NCBI GenBank assembly: GCA_023127875.1
Contig: JAGMFA010000121.1
Span: forward strand, 1 to 6,295
From: Candidatus Zixiibacteriota bacterium
GTDB taxonomy: Bacteria > Zixibacteria > MSB-5A5 > SM1-73
Direction: 5' to 3'
DNA length: 6,295 bases
The translations under genes and the position numbers were made by a program. The first letter of the stretch is position 1. Each line of letters starts with the position of its first letter. The notes under the pieces were generated by a model. It was not told the DNA's origin. It worked only from the letters and a program-made list of their open reading frames with translations, and searched no databases. Positions 4,634 through 6,295 of this stretch are shown piece after piece.

Positions 4634-6172
4634 ATGCCGGTGGGCAACATGAGAAAAACCCGCATCATATTTGGGTCTATTTTATGCGGGATGATAGTTG
4701 GAGCAGGCATAGTAATTTTGCTTTCGGCTTTAGGATTCTTGCAATCCCCGCTTTCCACAGGGACCACAGGATCAGATGAGAATCACCTTTTTCCACCAGC
4801 ACCCAAGATGGTGCAAACCGTCGCTTCCCTCCAGGATGAGATAACCAGTTCCCGCCAGAACGCCATCGTCCGGGCGGCACAGAGGGTGGGTCCAGCCGTG
4901 GTATCCATCAGCGTGGTTCAGGTGAGGGTGATCAGAGAGCATCCTTTTTTCTCACCATTCGGGGATAAGTATTTTGACGAGTTCTGGGGAAAGTTCTTTC
5001 GCCCGCGGGAATATAAGGAGAAAGTTTACAGCATAGGCTCCGGGTTCATAATAAACCATGACGGATACATATTGACCAATGCCCATGTGGTAAGAGGGGC
5101 AGACCAGTTGAAGGTAAGTTTGACCACCGGAGAGGAGTATGAGGGAAAAGTGGTGGGATTAGATGAGGTCTCAGACTTGGCAGTGGTGAAGATAGACACA
5201 GAAAATTTGCCCTCGGTGGTTCTGGGCAATTCCGATGATCTGATAATCGGGGAGTGGGCTATTGCCATAGGCAATCCCTTCGGCTATCTGCTGGACGATC
5301 CCAATCCCACCGTGACCGTAGGGGTTATCAGTGCGGTGAATCGAGACATCAAAAGAGAAAGGGGACAGGTTCAGATCTACAGAAAGATGCTCCAGACCGA
5401 TGCCGCCATAAATTTAGGAAACTCAGGTGGCCCTTTGGTTAATGCCTCTGGGGAAGTGATTGGAATCAATACTTTCATCTTCACCACCAGCCGGGGCTCT
5501 GAAGGGATCGGCTTTGCCATACCCATTAATCGAGCCAAGGCCATACTTTCAGATCTGATCCAACACGGCAGTGTCATCCCTGCCTGGATTGGCTTAAGAG
5601 TCCAGGAAGTCAATCCCATTCTGGCGCAGAGCCTTGATTTGAAGAAGGTTGAGGGGGTGATCGTATCCGACGTGGAGGAGGAAAGCCCGGCACAAAAGGC
5701 TGGACTCAAAAGAAAAGATGTGATAATAGAGGTGGATGATCAGAAGATAAAAAACTTAAGTGACTGGGAGGATTTTGTCTATCTGGCAAGAGCAAAACAA
5801 AGTCTGAACATCGGTTTTCTGCGGGATGGCAAAAAGAAGGATGCCCGATTGTTGCCGGAAGCACTTCCCACTCAAGCAACCAAAAGCTCTCAAAGTAAGC
5901 TGGGAATAACTGTGGCTAACATAAGTTCGTCCATTGCTTACCGCCTGGGAATAAACGATCGAAGAGGAGTGGTTATCGCCGGTGTGGATAAAGAAGGCAT
6001 CGCCTACGAAGCAGGTCTGGAGGTGGGAGATATAATCCGAAGAATCAACGACCAGCCCATCCGAAACGTTGAAGACTATGATAAGATAATTAATCGGATA
6101 AAAAACAAAGATAGATTGATTCTGTTGATCGAACGGGATGGCGCTTTGTATTTTGTTTCAATAGAGCTGTAA
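4634..6172 (+). CDS. htrA: HtrA/Do-family periplasmic serine protease
   Basis: The 512-residue product (numbered from ATG 4634) degrades or refolds damaged envelope proteins. A basic start (NMRKTR) and hydrophobic helix at about 11-34 anchor or export it; no lipobox or clear signal peptidase site is seen, so an uncleaved inner-membrane anchor is likely. The protease domain (about 76-310) has an LA-type loop rich in Phe (HPFFSPFGDKYFDEFWGKFF) and an intact triad: H151 in TNAHVV, D181 in SDLAVVKID and S264 in GNSGGPL. PDZ1 spans about 317-413 (AWIGLRVQE, SPAQKAGLKRKDVI) and PDZ2 about 422-512 (LGITVANIS, AYEAGLEVGDIIRRIN). This is the usual Do/DegP/DegQ layout and near-usual length. A TTG six bases earlier gives 514 residues but has poor ribosome binding site spacing. 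It is the catalytic counterpart of the dead paralogue upstream, and a natural target or regulator of the ECF system. Confidence 0.96.
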   Translation: MPVGNMRKTRIIFGSILCGMIVGAGIVILLSALGFLQSPLSTGTTGSDENHLFPPAPKMVQTVASLQDEITSSRQNAIVRAAQRVGPAVVSISVVQVRVIREHPFFSPFGDKYFDEFWGKFFRPREYKEKVYSIGSGFIINHDGYILTNAHVVRGADQLKVSLTTGEEYEGKVVGLDEVSDLAVVKIDTENLPSVVLGNSDDLIIGEWAIAIGNPFGYLLDDPNPTVTVGVISAVNRDIKRERGQVQIYRKMLQTDAAINLGNSGGPLVNASGEVIGINTFIFTTSRGSEGIGFAIPINRAKAILSDLIQHGSVIPAWIGLRVQEVNPILAQSLDLKKVEGVIVSDVEEESPAQKAGLKRKDVIIEVDDQKIKNLSDWEDFVYLARAKQSLNIGFLRDGKKKDARLLPEALPTQATKSSQSKLGITVANISSSIAYRLGINDRRGVVIAGVDKEGIAYEAGLEVGDIIRRINDQPIRNVEDYDKIINRIKNKDRLILLIERDGALYFVSIEL

Positions 6173-6295
6173 GAACCTTTTTACATCCCTCGTTCTTGCA
6201 GGTTACCCCTCTACCCTGCAGCAACTGTGGTTGGGATGAGTGCACCCTGAACTAATGTTTAAAGGAAATTGGGTTCTTTCGTATTTAATGTGGAA

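Noticed and set aside
6171..6220. Terminator after htrA
   Set aside because: AAGAAC/GTTCTT and TGCAGG/CCTGCA can pair weakly with long loops, but no T-run follows either stem.
6255..6295. Start of a further gene at ATG 6255
   Set aside because: Only 13 codons are visible before the window ends, with no ribosome binding site and no recognisable sequence.

Overview
The window looks like chromosomal DNA from an uncultivated, Gram-negative-type bacterium. Three things suggest this: a type I dockerin tail with the GDVVxLINYLxR spelling, which I associate from memory with candidate phyla such as Zixibacteria and neighbouring FCB-type lineages; a lipoprotein and a membrane-anchored HtrA protease, which imply a periplasm; and spacers crowded with palindromic repeats. 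The phylum is a guess from style, not from a marker gene. All supported genes are on the + strand.

Positions 1-1500 are repeat-rich. Two copies of a composite palindromic element (about 6-178 and 1091-1302) lie in direct orientation on either side of one small gene, 382-834. That gene encodes a secreted protein with a C-terminal dockerin. The spacers also hold a run of three perfect hairpins (267-350) and a 185-bp unit bounded by GTAGGTCA/TGACCTAC (849-1033). Long reading frames across these repeats (95-385, 1108-1479) appear to be by-products of the repeats.

Positions 1503-1844 encode only the cytoplasmic C-terminal domain of a cation diffusion facilitator (CDF, CzcD-like) metal transporter. 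The transmembrane part is missing, so this is probably a remnant.

Positions 1945-6172 form a coherent envelope-stress-like module. It runs: ECF sigma factor (1945-2634); overlapping zinc-finger anti-sigma factor with one membrane helix (2624-3100); HtrA-like PDZ lipoprotein that has lost all three catalytic residues (3184-4209); a 54-residue YHS-domain protein (4352-4516); and a complete, apparently active HtrA/Do protease with two PDZ domains (4634-6172). The likely logic is that the anti-sigma factor holds the sigma factor at the inner membrane while the dead and live HtrA proteins act in the periplasm, as sensor or adaptor and as effector. That is inference from gene order and domain content.

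The two observations most worth following are the pseudoprotease inside a sigma/anti-sigma operon, and the single TAG that ends the anti-sigma frame. Beyond that TAG the same frame stays open for 28 codons and closes in a perfect ATGA overlap with the pseudoprotease start.
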